Below, piece after piece: positions 7,464-15,248 of a stretch of DNA of 16,690 nucleotides. The position numbers were made by a program, and so were the translations under genes. Numbering within the stretch: position 1 is the stretch's first letter; the number at the start of each line of letters is the position of its first letter. Source of the stretch: Flavobacteriales bacterium UBA7878 (GTDB taxonomy: Bacteria > Bacteroidota > Bacteroidia > Flavobacteriales > Schleiferiaceae); NCBI GenBank assembly GCA_002501205.1, contig DLRW01000077.1:971-17660 (forward strand), given 5' to 3'. The notes beneath the pieces are model-generated. The model had not been told where the DNA came from, did not search any database, and worked only from the letters and a program-made list of their open reading frames with translations.

Positions 7464-8366
7464 ATGCGCTATACATTAACCCACCTTAAGGAATTGGAAG
7501 CCGAAGCGATCTATGTAATCAGAGAGGTCTTCGCCCAATTTGAAAACCCCGCTATTCTTTTTAGTGGAGGGAAAGATTCGATTGTATTAACTCACTTGGC
7601 AAAGAAGGCGTTTTGGCCTTCAAAGATTCCATTTCCATTGGTGCATATTGATACCGGTCATAATTTTCCAGAGACGATTGCCTTTCGGGATCAGTTGGTC
7701 GAAAATTTGGGAGTTAGGTTGTTGGTGGGGTCAGTACAAAAATCCATTGACGATGGTGCAGTTAGGGAAGAGACAGGAAAGAATGCCAGTCGAAATGCAC
7801 TTCAAACCGTAACCTTGTTGGATACCATCGAGGAGTTTCAGATTGATGCAGCTATGGGAGGTGCACGTCGGGATGAAGAAAAAGCCAGGGCTAAAGAGCG
7901 TTTCTTTTCGCATCGAGATGATTTTGGTCAATGGGATCCCAAAAATCAAAGACCCGAACTTTGGAATCTATTCAATGGGAAGAAGAATATGGGAGAGCAT
8001 TTCAGAGTATTCCCAATCAGCAATTGGACGGAGATGGACGTATGGCAATATATTTTGCTTGAAAATATTGACATCCCCAGCCTTTATATTGCACACGAGC
8101 GCGAGGTAATCTTCCGGAACAATACCTGGTTGCCGGTTTCTGAGTTCATCACTATTGAAGAACATGAGAAAGTGGAAACCCGAATGATTCGCTTCCGAAC
8201 CTTGGGGGATATAACCATTACTGGAGGGATTGATTCAGATGCAGATACTTTAGAGAAAATCGTACAAGAAGTAGCATCTGCCCGTCAAACGGAAAGGGGA
8301 AATCGCGCAGATGATAAGCGCGGAGAAACCGCAATGGAAGACCGCAAAAAACAAGGCTATTTCTAA
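7464..8366 (+). CDS. cysD: Sulfate adenylyltransferase subunit 2 (CysD)
   Basis: CysD is the catalytic subunit of ATP sulfurylase and makes adenosine 5'-phosphosulfate (APS) from ATP and sulfate, driven by GTP hydrolysis in CysN. The 300-residue length is normal. The N-terminal PP-loop ATP pyrophosphatase motif is SGGKDS (34-39), followed by HIDTGHNFPET (about 61-71) and GGARRDEEKARAKERFFS. The conserved C-terminus has RQTERGNRADDK and ends KKQGYF. cysN follows after 21 bases, so the two form one unit. The gene is divergent from the polysaccharide export operon and stands within the polysaccharide locus. No sulfite or PAPS reductase gene is visible nearby. Confidence 0.97.
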   Translation: MRYTLTHLKELEAEAIYVIREVFAQFENPAILFSGGKDSIVLTHLAKKAFWPSKIPFPLVHIDTGHNFPETIAFRDQLVENLGVRLLVGSVQKSIDDGAVREETGKNASRNALQTVTLLDTIEEFQIDAAMGGARRDEEKARAKERFFSHRDDFGQWDPKNQRPELWNLFNGKKNMGEHFRVFPISNWTEMDVWQYILLENIDIPSLYIAHEREVIFRNNTWLPVSEFITIEEHEKVETRMIRFRTLGDITITGGIDSDADTLEKIVQEVASARQTERGNRADDKRGETAMEDRKKQGYF

Positions 8367-8387
8367 GCAGACCAAACAAGATTAAAG

Positions 8388-9656
8388 ATGAGTGATAATT
8401 CGTACTTAGATATGCAACTGCTGCGCTTCACAACCGCAGGTAGTGTAGATGATGGAAAGAGCACCTTGATAGGTCGCTTACTTTATGATTCAAAATCCAT
8501 ATTTGAAGATCAGTTAGAGTCTGTTGAAACCAGCAGTAAAAAACGAGGGGTAGATCATGTTGATTTAGCACTATTAACGGATGGGCTAAAGGATGAGCGG
8601 GAGCAAGGCATTACTATTGATGTAGCCTATCGCTATTTTGCTACGCCTAAGCGTAAATTTATCATTGCTGATACGCCAGGACATATCCAGTATACCCGTA
8701 ATATGGTTACCGGAGCTTCAACGGCTAATCTCGCATTGATTCTCATGGATGCGCGTCATGGTGTGGTTGAACAAACCTGTCGACATTCCTTTATCGCCAG
8801 TTTATTGCAGATTCCGCATTTAGTGATTTGCGTGAATAAAATGGATTTGGTGGACTACAGTGAAGAACAGTTTAATAAGATTGTAAAGGACTATAAAGAG
8901 TTTGCCTCAAAATTGAATGTGAGTGACATTCGATTTGTACCCATCTCTGCCCTCAATGGCGACAATGTGGTAAATCGAAGTGAGAATATGACCTGGTATA
9001 ATGGAGAGACACTCCTACATACCTTGGAAACGATTCATATTGACAGTGATCAGGATCATGTAAATGCTCGATTCCCTGTACAAACAGTAATTCGCCCGAA
9101 AAGTGACCAATACCATGATTACAGAGGTTATGCTGGTCGAGTGGCAGGGGGTATTTATAAACCCGGTGATGAGGTGGTAGTGCTGCCCAGTGGATTTGGT
9201 TCCAAGATTAAATCAATAGACACCATGGGTACTCAGATAAAGGAAGCTTTTTCTCCGATGTCTGTGACCATCACTTTAGAAGATGATATTGATATCAGTC
9301 GTGGTGATATGATCGTGCGACCTAATAATCAGCCTACCGTAACCCAGGATTTGGATGTTATGCTTTGTTGGTTAAATAATTCACCAGCCCAGGCACGTGC
9401 TAAGTATATCCTTCGTCATACCACCAATGAATCACGGTGTATGATAAAAGAGGTGCTTTACAAAGTGAATATTAACACCTTGCATCGAATCGAAGATGAT
9501 AAGGAAATTGGAATGAATGATATCGTTCGCGTGAAAATTCGTTCAACCAAGCCTCTGTTTGTAGATGAATACAATGACAATCGGAATACAGGTTCTATTA
9601 TTCTGGTGGATGAAAGTACCAATGAAACGGTTGCCGCTGGAATGATCCGATTATAG
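8388..9656 (+). CDS. cysN: Sulfate adenylyltransferase subunit 1, GTPase (CysN)
   Basis: CysN is the GTPase subunit of ATP sulfurylase; its GTP hydrolysis pulls the unfavourable adenylylation of sulfate forward. All G motifs are present: G1 GSVDDGKST (18-26), G2 REQGITID (71-78), G3 DTPGH (95-99), G4 NKMD (150-153) and G5 SALNG (187-191). EF-Tu-like beta-barrel domains follow, including RPKSDQYHDYRGYAGRVAGG. At 422 residues it is the stand-alone form without a fused APS kinase domain. That activity is encoded separately by the convergent cysC gene 81 bases away. It shares the transcription unit of cysD and ends at the palindromic terminator. Confidence 0.97.
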   Translation: MSDNSYLDMQLLRFTTAGSVDDGKSTLIGRLLYDSKSIFEDQLESVETSSKKRGVDHVDLALLTDGLKDEREQGITIDVAYRYFATPKRKFIIADTPGHIQYTRNMVTGASTANLALILMDARHGVVEQTCRHSFIASLLQIPHLVICVNKMDLVDYSEEQFNKIVKDYKEFASKLNVSDIRFVPISALNGDNVVNRSENMTWYNGETLLHTLETIHIDSDQDHVNARFPVQTVIRPKSDQYHDYRGYAGRVAGGIYKPGDEVVVLPSGFGSKIKSIDTMGTQIKEAFSPMSVTITLEDDIDISRGDMIVRPNNQPTVTQDLDVMLCWLNNSPAQARAKYILRHTTNESRCMIKEVLYKVNINTLHRIEDDKEIGMNDIVRVKIRSTKPLFVDEYNDNRNTGSIILVDESTNETVAAGMIRL

Positions 9657-9675
9657 TCGGGAATCCTCAATATGA

Positions 9676-9718
9676 AAAGCCCCGTGAATTGCAATTCACG
9701 GGGCTTTGTTTTTTTTAA
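9676..9718. terminator. Bidirectional intrinsic terminator between cysN and cysC
   Basis: Positions 9676-9691 and 9692-9707 form a perfect 32-nt palindrome, with AAAGCCCCGTGAATT on the left arm. It folds as a GC-rich hairpin with a minimal TGCA loop. On the plus strand it is followed by a T-rich tail (9708-9718); on the minus strand the A run at 9675-9678 gives a TTTT tail. It closes both cysDN and the convergent cysC operon. Confidence 0.9.
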
Positions 9719-9737
9719 TTGGAGGAATGGAATTCCT

Positions 9738-10334
9738 TTACATACGCTCGCTTAGTTTTGTGAGTATCAGCTTAACTCCTTCGTCAACGCTCATTTGATG
9801 AGTTGGCACAATTAAATCCGGAAAAGAGGGCTCTTCAAATGGGGAGCTAATCCCTGTGAAATTGGAAATTTCACCTGCTCGGGCTTTGGCATAGAGTCCT
9901 TTCACATCTCGTTTCTCACACTCTTCTATTGGGCAATTCACGAAAATTTCAAAGTAATTTTCCGGTCCAATCAAATTTTTCACTTTCTGACGCTCTTCTT
10001 CAAAAGGGGTAATGAAGGCAGTTAAAACAATAAGGCCGGCATCAACCATTAATTTAGCCACTTCACTAATCCTTCGAATGTTCTCTACCCGAGATTGATC
10101 TGAAAAGTCTAAGTCAGAATTCAAGCCCGAGCGAATATTGTCACCATCCAGAATATAGGTGTGTTTACCTTGTTCGTAGAGTCGTCGTTCTAATACGGAA
10201 GCTAAAGTGGATTTCCCTGATCCGCTGAGGCCAACAAACCAAATAACCATGCCTTTGTGGCCCATCAGATCCTTCCGGTCCTCAGACTGAATTTGATGCT
10301 GATGTGGGATGATGTGAAGTTTCTCTGTTTCCAT
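9738..10334 (-). CDS. cysC: Adenylylsulfate (APS) kinase (CysC)
   Basis: CysC phosphorylates APS at the 3' position to give PAPS, the sulfate donor for sulfotransferases and the substrate of PAPS reductase. It is a stand-alone enzyme of 198 residues. Walker A is GLSGSGKST (35-43), DGDNIR lies at 63-68 and RVENIRRISEVAKL at 82-95. GLYAKARAGEISNFTGI (146-162) and SPFEEP (164-169) are characteristic of the family. At the position of the E. coli phospho-acceptor Ser109 (FISP) this protein has Thr109 (FITP), a conservative change. It is the last gene of a four-gene minus-strand operon, two bases after the SLC13 permease stop. It completes the CysDNC set although it lies on the opposite strand from cysDN. 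Confidence 0.96.
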   Translation of the reverse strand: METEKLHIIPHQHQIQSEDRKDLMGHKGMVIWFVGLSGSGKSTLASVLERRLYEQGKHTYILDGDNIRSGLNSDLDFSDQSRVENIRRISEVAKLMVDAGLIVLTAFITPFEEERQKVKNLIGPENYFEIFVNCPIEECEKRDVKGLYAKARAGEISNFTGISSPFEEPSFPDLIVPTHQMSVDEGVKLILTKLSERM

Positions 10335-10336
10335 AA

Positions 10337-12109
10337 TTAGAGATAAAAAACTTTAATATAAAGCAGGAAGATGCCGACATAAATAAGGCTAATAATCGAG
10401 CCGATGCGGAAAAAATCTCGAAATCGGTATTTTCCCAGTTCCAGCACCATCAAATTAGTTTGATAAGCAAAGGGAGTTATAAAACTACAAGAGGCTCCAA
10501 AAGCGGTACTTAAAAATATGGCTTCGTAGCTGATGCCGGAACTAATTGCCAAGCTGTAAGCCAAAGGGAACATTATGGATACAGCCGCTACATTGGTAAT
10601 GAATGAGGTAAGCAACCAGGTAGTGATAAAGACCACGGTAATCAGGGTGAAGTGATTCCAATGACTTGCTCCATTAAAAAGGGAATCCGTAAGAATCTGA
10701 GCCCCACCGGAACTTATTAAACTGTCTCCCAAAGCAAGTGAAACCATCAAAATAATCAATAGGTCTAAACTTAAAACCCTATTGATTAAATCCAGGTATA
10801 CCATTTTGGTTGCAACCTGAATACCTAAAATAACCAGTAAGGCTTCCAGAAAGCTAATCACACCAAAGCTGGACAGTAAAACGGATAAGGCTGTGCCAAT
10901 TCCAAATAACCATTTAGAGCCTGAGGCCTTTTCAGTATACTTATAGTGTTCTTCGAGAATTATGAAATCACCAGAGTTTGAGCTTCGCTCTAAAAAACGA
11001 GGACCAGCTACCATTAAGAGGACATCACCTACATGGAGGTCGATGGAGCCAATTTTTCCGGATAATTTCTCGCCTCTACGATGGATACCAATAATTGCTG
11101 CATCATAACGCTGGCGGAATCCCATTTCCTTTGCATTTCGCCGATCCATTTGAGAGTTCTGAGCAACAATGGCTTCAACATAACTGGTGTTTTCAATCAG
11201 CTGAAATTCATTGGTTTTTGCCAATTCCAATCCCGGAAATCGATTTACCAGATTATTTATCTGACCTGTATCCCCCGCGAAAAGCAATACATCATCTTGA
11301 CGTAAAATTTCGGATGGGGGCACTGGGGCTATTTCTCGATTTTCTCGGATAATTTGAGTGAGGAAGAAGCCTTCCAGATTACGAAGACCAACCGCTTCAA
11401 TAGATTGGCCTGTGTATTGACTGTTTTCAATCAGTCGAAGCTCAATAAGGTATTCACGTCGATTTTCTTTAATCTCAGATACCAAATCATCCTTGTCTCC
11501 TAAAAGCTTGGGAGCCAGAAGAGCAAGGGCCAAAATTCCTATGATTGTAATCCCGATTCCGGGGGCGGTGAAGGCGAAAAAACTCAAAGGCTGTAAACCT
11601 GCGTCTTGAATTAGCCCATTGAGCAATAGGTTGGTAGAGGTTCCAATCAAAGTGATAACTCCTCCCATTATGGCCGCAAAGGATAGGGGGATCAATAACT
11701 TCGAAGGTGAAATTCGGTTGCTCTTACCCCATTGATGTACAAAAGGGATCATTACACTCACTACCGGCGTATTATTCATAAATGCCGAGAGAAAGGCCAC
11801 TGAGGATCCCATTCGAACGATAAAGCCTTGCGGAGTTTTCACTCCCTTGAAAAGCCTGTTTAAACCGCCGATCAAATCAAAGGATTCATTAATCCCGGCT
11901 GTAATGACAATCAGTAGAAAAATCTTGATTATCGAAGGGTTACTTAAACCTTCTAAAAAATCCGGGGCACTAATAGTGCCGCTAAGAATTAAGGCAGCTC
12001 CTCCAAAAAGAAATACCAATGAGGTTTTAAATCGATCAGTGATTAAAACCAAAATCAGCAGGCCAATAATTATCAGGCTGGCAATACTATGATATTCGGG
12101 GCTAAGCAA
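10337..12109 (-). CDS. SLC13/DASS-family permease with two RCK_C (TrkA-C) domains, probable sulfate importer
   Basis: This 590-residue inner-membrane carrier is of the sodium/anion symporter type. N-terminal membrane helices span about 8-200, with the substrate-site motifs NNTPV (112-116) and GTSTN (156-160). A cytoplasmic insert holds two TrkA-C/RCK_C regulatory domains (about 219-295 and 303-388). A second membrane half (about 400-588) has TNVAAV (505-510) and PFAYQTN (546-552), the repeat-related counterpart motifs. This layout is shared by bacterial sulfate and dicarboxylate transporters. Because cysC follows after two bases and cysDN are adjacent, sulfate is the likely substrate. Substrate choice cannot be read from the motifs alone. 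It lies 8 bases after the oxidoreductase stop in the same operon. Confidence 0.9.
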   Translation of the reverse strand: MLSPEYHSIASLIIIGLLILVLITDRFKTSLVFLFGGAALILSGTISAPDFLEGLSNPSIIKIFLLIVITAGINESFDLIGGLNRLFKGVKTPQGFIVRMGSSVAFLSAFMNNTPVVSVMIPFVHQWGKSNRISPSKLLIPLSFAAIMGGVITLIGTSTNLLLNGLIQDAGLQPLSFFAFTAPGIGITIIGILALALLAPKLLGDKDDLVSEIKENRREYLIELRLIENSQYTGQSIEAVGLRNLEGFFLTQIIRENREIAPVPPSEILRQDDVLLFAGDTGQINNLVNRFPGLELAKTNEFQLIENTSYVEAIVAQNSQMDRRNAKEMGFRQRYDAAIIGIHRRGEKLSGKIGSIDLHVGDVLLMVAGPRFLERSSNSGDFIILEEHYKYTEKASGSKWLFGIGTALSVLLSSFGVISFLEALLVILGIQVATKMVYLDLINRVLSLDLLIILMVSLALGDSLISSGGAQILTDSLFNGASHWNHFTLITVVFITTWLLTSFITNVAAVSIMFPLAYSLAISSGISYEAIFLSTAFGASCSFITPFAYQTNLMVLELGKYRFRDFFRIGSIISLIYVGIFLLYIKVFYL

Positions 12110-12117
12110 GAGCTAAT

Positions 12118-13146
12118 TTATTCGCTAACTGCCTGGTACATACGCTCAATTATATCAACCACTTTTAAGCCTTCCAGGGCATTGGTGGTAATTGGTGCTC
12201 TACCTTTCAGCACGTCGATTACATTATCAATTAAATAAACATGGTTGGCGGCACTTCCTTTATAGGGACCGTAATCGTTAGGAGGGTTCGAAGCCTTTAA
12301 GACAGGCATTTCATAGTCTTTCACATGGCAGTATTCCACCTCGTTCATATATTGACCGCCAATTTTGATCGTACCATTCTCCGCCAATATTGTAATGCTG
12401 CTTTCGAAGTTTTTATCCCAACAAGAAGTACTGAAGTTTAAAACCCCCATTCCTCCATCGGTGAAATTGAAACTCAGGATACCCGAATCTTCAAAGTCGG
12501 TAGAATCATTGTGGTTAAAGTCAAGCATCCGCCCTTTGATATCTTCAATATCACCAAACAACCAATACATCACATCAATAAAATGCGAGAATTGGGTAAA
12601 GAGGGTGCCGCCATCTAGAGCCTTATTACCATGCCAATTACCGGGTTTGTAATAACGTTCATCACGGTTCCAGTAACAGTTGATTTGCACCATATTAATG
12701 CGTCCAAGCTTTCCGCTGCCTACCATTTCCTTAATCCATACGGAAGGAGGAGAGTAGCGGTTTTGCATAACAGCAAAGACGTGGCGATTTTTATGCAATG
12801 CTGTAAATATTACTTTCTCGGCATCGGTCTTTTTTAAGCTCAGAGGCTTTTCAACCACGACGTGATATCCGGCATTTAAACAAGCAACAGCTTGTTCGGC
12901 ATGTAAACCATTAGGGGTAGCAATGTTGATCGCGTCAATTTCCAGATTGGACTGCAGTAGATCTTCCAAAGAAGAAAAAAGTACCACCTCTTTCATTTTG
13001 GGATCAATACCCAATTCACTAGCAGGTCGCGTATCACAAAAGGCAATTAATTCCGCTTCAGGATTTTGCCAAATCATTTCAGCATGTCTTTTGCCAATGT
13101 GGCCACAGCCAACAACAGCAAACTTTATGGGCTTATTTTCAGTCAA
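12118..13146 (-). CDS. Gfo/Idh/MocA-family oxidoreductase, probable nucleotide-sugar 3-dehydrogenase
   Basis: This 342-residue NAD(P)-dependent sugar oxidoreductase has an N-terminal Rossmann fold with VVGCGHIGKRH (11-21) and a conserved EKP (99-101, Lys100 likely catalytic). The C-terminal half has DGGTLFTQFSHFID (177-190), where His187 is a candidate catalytic residue. The product call rests mainly on context: it overlaps a clear WbpD-like acetyltransferase by 8 bases. In the UDP-diacetamido-uronic acid pathway the 3-dehydrogenase (WbpB/WlbA role) forms the 3-keto sugar that is aminated and then acetylated by WbpD. Its own sequence is not close to Pseudomonas WbpB, so it would be a Bacteroidota-type equivalent. 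It could instead act on another UDP-sugar. Confidence 0.85.
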   Translation of the reverse strand: MTENKPIKFAVVGCGHIGKRHAEMIWQNPEAELIAFCDTRPASELGIDPKMKEVVLFSSLEDLLQSNLEIDAINIATPNGLHAEQAVACLNAGYHVVVEKPLSLKKTDAEKVIFTALHKNRHVFAVMQNRYSPPSVWIKEMVGSGKLGRINMVQINCYWNRDERYYKPGNWHGNKALDGGTLFTQFSHFIDVMYWLFGDIEDIKGRMLDFNHNDSTDFEDSGILSFNFTDGGMGVLNFSTSCWDKNFESSITILAENGTIKIGGQYMNEVEYCHVKDYEMPVLKASNPPNDYGPYKGSAANHVYLIDNVIDVLKGRAPITTNALEGLKVVDIIERMYQAVSE

Positions 13147-13720
13147 GGATTAATTCAATTTGATCTTCATTCAGTTTGTAGGCCTGCCCACTTTCCGGGC
13201 ATATAGCTTTTTGATTTTCATCAAAATGGAGTCGATGTCCAAATTGACTCATCCAACCAATTTGTCGAGCAGGATTTCCAACCAGTAAAGCGTAAGGCTT
13301 TACCGTTTTGGTTACCACTGCTCCGGCGCCAATAAAAGCGTATTCACCAATATCATGTCCACAAACGATGGTTGCATTGGCGCCAATGGTTGCGCCTTTC
13401 CCCACATGAGTTTTCTCGTATGCATTCCGGCGGTTTACACCGGAGCGGGGATTGCTAACATTGGTGAACACCATGGATGGTCCGAGGAAAACATCATCAT
13501 CGCAGCTAACGCCGGTATAGATCGATACATTATTCTGCACCTTCACATTTTTACCCAGCACTACTTCTGGACTAATAACCACGTTTTGTCCAATATTACA
13601 TCTTTCACCTAAAACAGCTTGGGGCATAATATGGGAGAAATGCCAAATTTTGGTGCCATTGCCAATTTGGGCACCATCATCAATTACTGCCGTGGGATGT
13701 GCAAAGTATTCCTTTTCCAT
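13139..13720 (-). CDS. wbpD: WbpD/WlbB-like UDP-3-amino-uronic acid N-acetyltransferase (left-handed beta-helix)
   Basis: This 193-residue hexapeptide-repeat acyltransferase would acetylate the 3-amino group of UDP-2-acetamido-3-amino-glucuronate with acetyl-CoA. The repeats run from about residue 8 to 150: HPTAVIDDGAQIGNGTKIWH, then NVKVQNNVSIY, GPSMVFTNVSNPR, GANATIVCG, GAGAVVTK and GNPARQIGWMS. This order matches Pseudomonas WbpD almost block for block. The C-terminal CPESGQAY corresponds to the CPxxGxxY of WbpD. It is the first gene of the minus-strand operon and its 3' end overlaps the oxidoreductase by 8 bases. The matching 6-dehydrogenase (WbpA) and a WbpE-type aminotransferase are not in the window, so they must lie elsewhere if the pathway is complete. 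Confidence 0.9.
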   Translation of the reverse strand: MEKEYFAHPTAVIDDGAQIGNGTKIWHFSHIMPQAVLGERCNIGQNVVISPEVVLGKNVKVQNNVSIYTGVSCDDDVFLGPSMVFTNVSNPRSGVNRRNAYEKTHVGKGATIGANATIVCGHDIGEYAFIGAGAVVTKTVKPYALLVGNPARQIGWMSQFGHRLHFDENQKAICPESGQAYKLNEDQIELILD

Positions 13721-13958
13721 GTTGATAAAGATAAGAGCGAAATTAAGAAAGCTCAGGCAGCCAAGAACTTTCTGTCTTTCATTTAATGCATATTTCTATT
13801 TTGCAGGATCAATAAGCAGGAATTAGTTGCATTTAGACTAGAGATATATGATGATGCCCTTGGAAACGTTTAATAATTGCCTTCCTAGTTCAGACTAAGT
13901 GTGGGTTTTTATATTTTAGCCAATCAGAGAGATTTGTGACCCATTACGGGGATTATAT
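13721..13958. other. Divergent intergenic region (238 bp)
   Basis: This region separates the wbpD operon (minus) from the T9SS cargo gene (plus) and must hold promoters for both. On the plus strand, TATATTTT at 13910-13917 differs from TAnnTTTG only at the last base, but no good TTG lies at the proper distance. No CAAAnnTA (the minus-strand form of the same box) was found. No convincing small ORF, RNA gene or terminator hairpin was seen. Confidence 0.4.
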
Positions 13959-15131
13959 ATGAAGAAGCTAACCCTATTGTTTTTAACTCTCTTGAGCGGA
14001 GGTCTGTTTGCGCAGAATTTAGTGCGTAACGGTTCCCTTGAGAATACCGGTAATTGTCCTATCACTGATACTGTTTTTAGTAATTATGTGAATCCTTGGA
14101 CCTTTTACAAAGGTGATCCAGACTTCTATCATCCTTGTGGTTTTCCGGGCAGTGACTCTGCCACCAATAATGCACTACCTTTTGATGGCGACGGCTTTGC
14201 CGGTATTGATGTTTATGGACTTCAAGGTGTAAACTTTGTTCGTGAATATCTTCATGGCGAGTTAAAGAAACCTTTAGAAGAAGGAAAGTTCTATCGAGTT
14301 AGTTTTTATGTTCTTCCTCGGAATAATGATGTAAAGGGGGACTCCTACGGCATTAACAATATTGGAATGTTACTCACTGATACTGTGGTAGACTCGATTC
14401 CTCCTGGAAATGTGATTCCAGCCACTCCGCAGGTAGTAGCAAAAGATCCCATTACCCAGGTGAATTATTGGACTCCAATTTGTGGCATTATCAAGGCGAA
14501 AGGTGGAGAGCGATACATAACCATCGGCAATTTTACCCAGGACGCTGAAACTGATGCTGTTCCATTGGAGAATGCCTCTAATCCTTCTACAGCCTACTAC
14601 ATGATTGACTATGTAGAGGTATTGGAAAATGATTTACCTCAATTACCAGCGGATACGGTGATCTGTCAGGAAGGGAGAATTGATTTAAGGGTTGCAGGTC
14701 CAAATATTTCAGTGCTATGGAGCGATGAATCTACCTCTTCAAACTTCATTATCACAAAGCCAGGCTTGTATACTGCCGAAATTTCTAATGGTATTTGCAG
14801 TTTTACAGATTCCATTCAGGTCGATGGCGTAAACTGTGAAGAGTGTGTTACCTACGCACCCAATGCTTTTACACCCAATGGTGATGGTCGTAATGATGAG
14901 TTTATTATTACTCCAATCTGCGATTCAGATGGCTATTTGGAGCATTATGATTTGCGAATTTTTGATAAATGGGGTCGAAAGGTGTTTGAAACCCAAAGTC
15001 CGGATGTTGGTTGGACAGGTAAGAACGCAGAACATAAGGGAGTATATACCTATACTCTGGAATATCGATTCAGCAGCGAAAGAGAAACCAAAACCCGAAT
15101 TAAGCGCGGTTTTGTAACCATCCTCAAATAG
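13959..15131 (+). CDS. Secreted protein with type B (CHU_C / gliding) T9SS C-terminal sorting domain
   Basis: This 390-residue exported protein has a signal peptide, MKKLTLLFLTLLSGGLFAQ, with likely cleavage near residue 19. Residues 20-225 start NLVRNGSLEN and look like a beta-sandwich, carbohydrate-binding-like domain; the ligand is unknown. Residues about 230-292 (PADTVICQEG to VDGVNC) form a short Ig/PKD-like module. The last 95 residues (CVTYAPNAFTPNGDGRND at 296-313, FDKWGRKVFE at 335-344, GWTG at 351-354, GVYTYTLEY at 361-369, ending KRGFVTILK) are the CHU_C-type domain that directs export by the type IX system and cell-surface or extracellular delivery. No enzyme motif was found. It appears to be a single-gene unit between divergent and downstream intergenic regions. 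Confidence 0.88.
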   Translation: MKKLTLLFLTLLSGGLFAQNLVRNGSLENTGNCPITDTVFSNYVNPWTFYKGDPDFYHPCGFPGSDSATNNALPFDGDGFAGIDVYGLQGVNFVREYLHGELKKPLEEGKFYRVSFYVLPRNNDVKGDSYGINNIGMLLTDTVVDSIPPGNVIPATPQVVAKDPITQVNYWTPICGIIKAKGGERYITIGNFTQDAETDAVPLENASNPSTAYYMIDYVEVLENDLPQLPADTVICQEGRIDLRVAGPNISVLWSDESTSSNFIITKPGLYTAEISNGICSFTDSIQVDGVNCEECVTYAPNAFTPNGDGRNDEFIITPICDSDGYLEHYDLRIFDKWGRKVFETQSPDVGWTGKNAEHKGVYTYTLEYRFSSERETKTRIKRGFVTILK

Positions 15132-15248
15132 ATTGATTTTCCGTTAATACGGAATCTTAATTATCTCAGATACATCCTATCCAAGCCAATTAGTAATTGT
15201 GGGATAAAATTTTATTTTGGTCCTGTTAATCTACTCACTGCTTGCTAA

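Noticed and set aside
15139..15154. Small hairpin TTCCG-TTAATA-CGGAA after the T9SS cargo gene as a terminator.
   Set aside because: The stem is only five base pairs and is not followed by a T tract.
15197..15219. TTG with TATTTTG upstream of the histidine kinase as a promoter.
   Set aside because: The box has one base fewer than TAnnTTTG and the spacer is only 13 bases, far from the usual 19.
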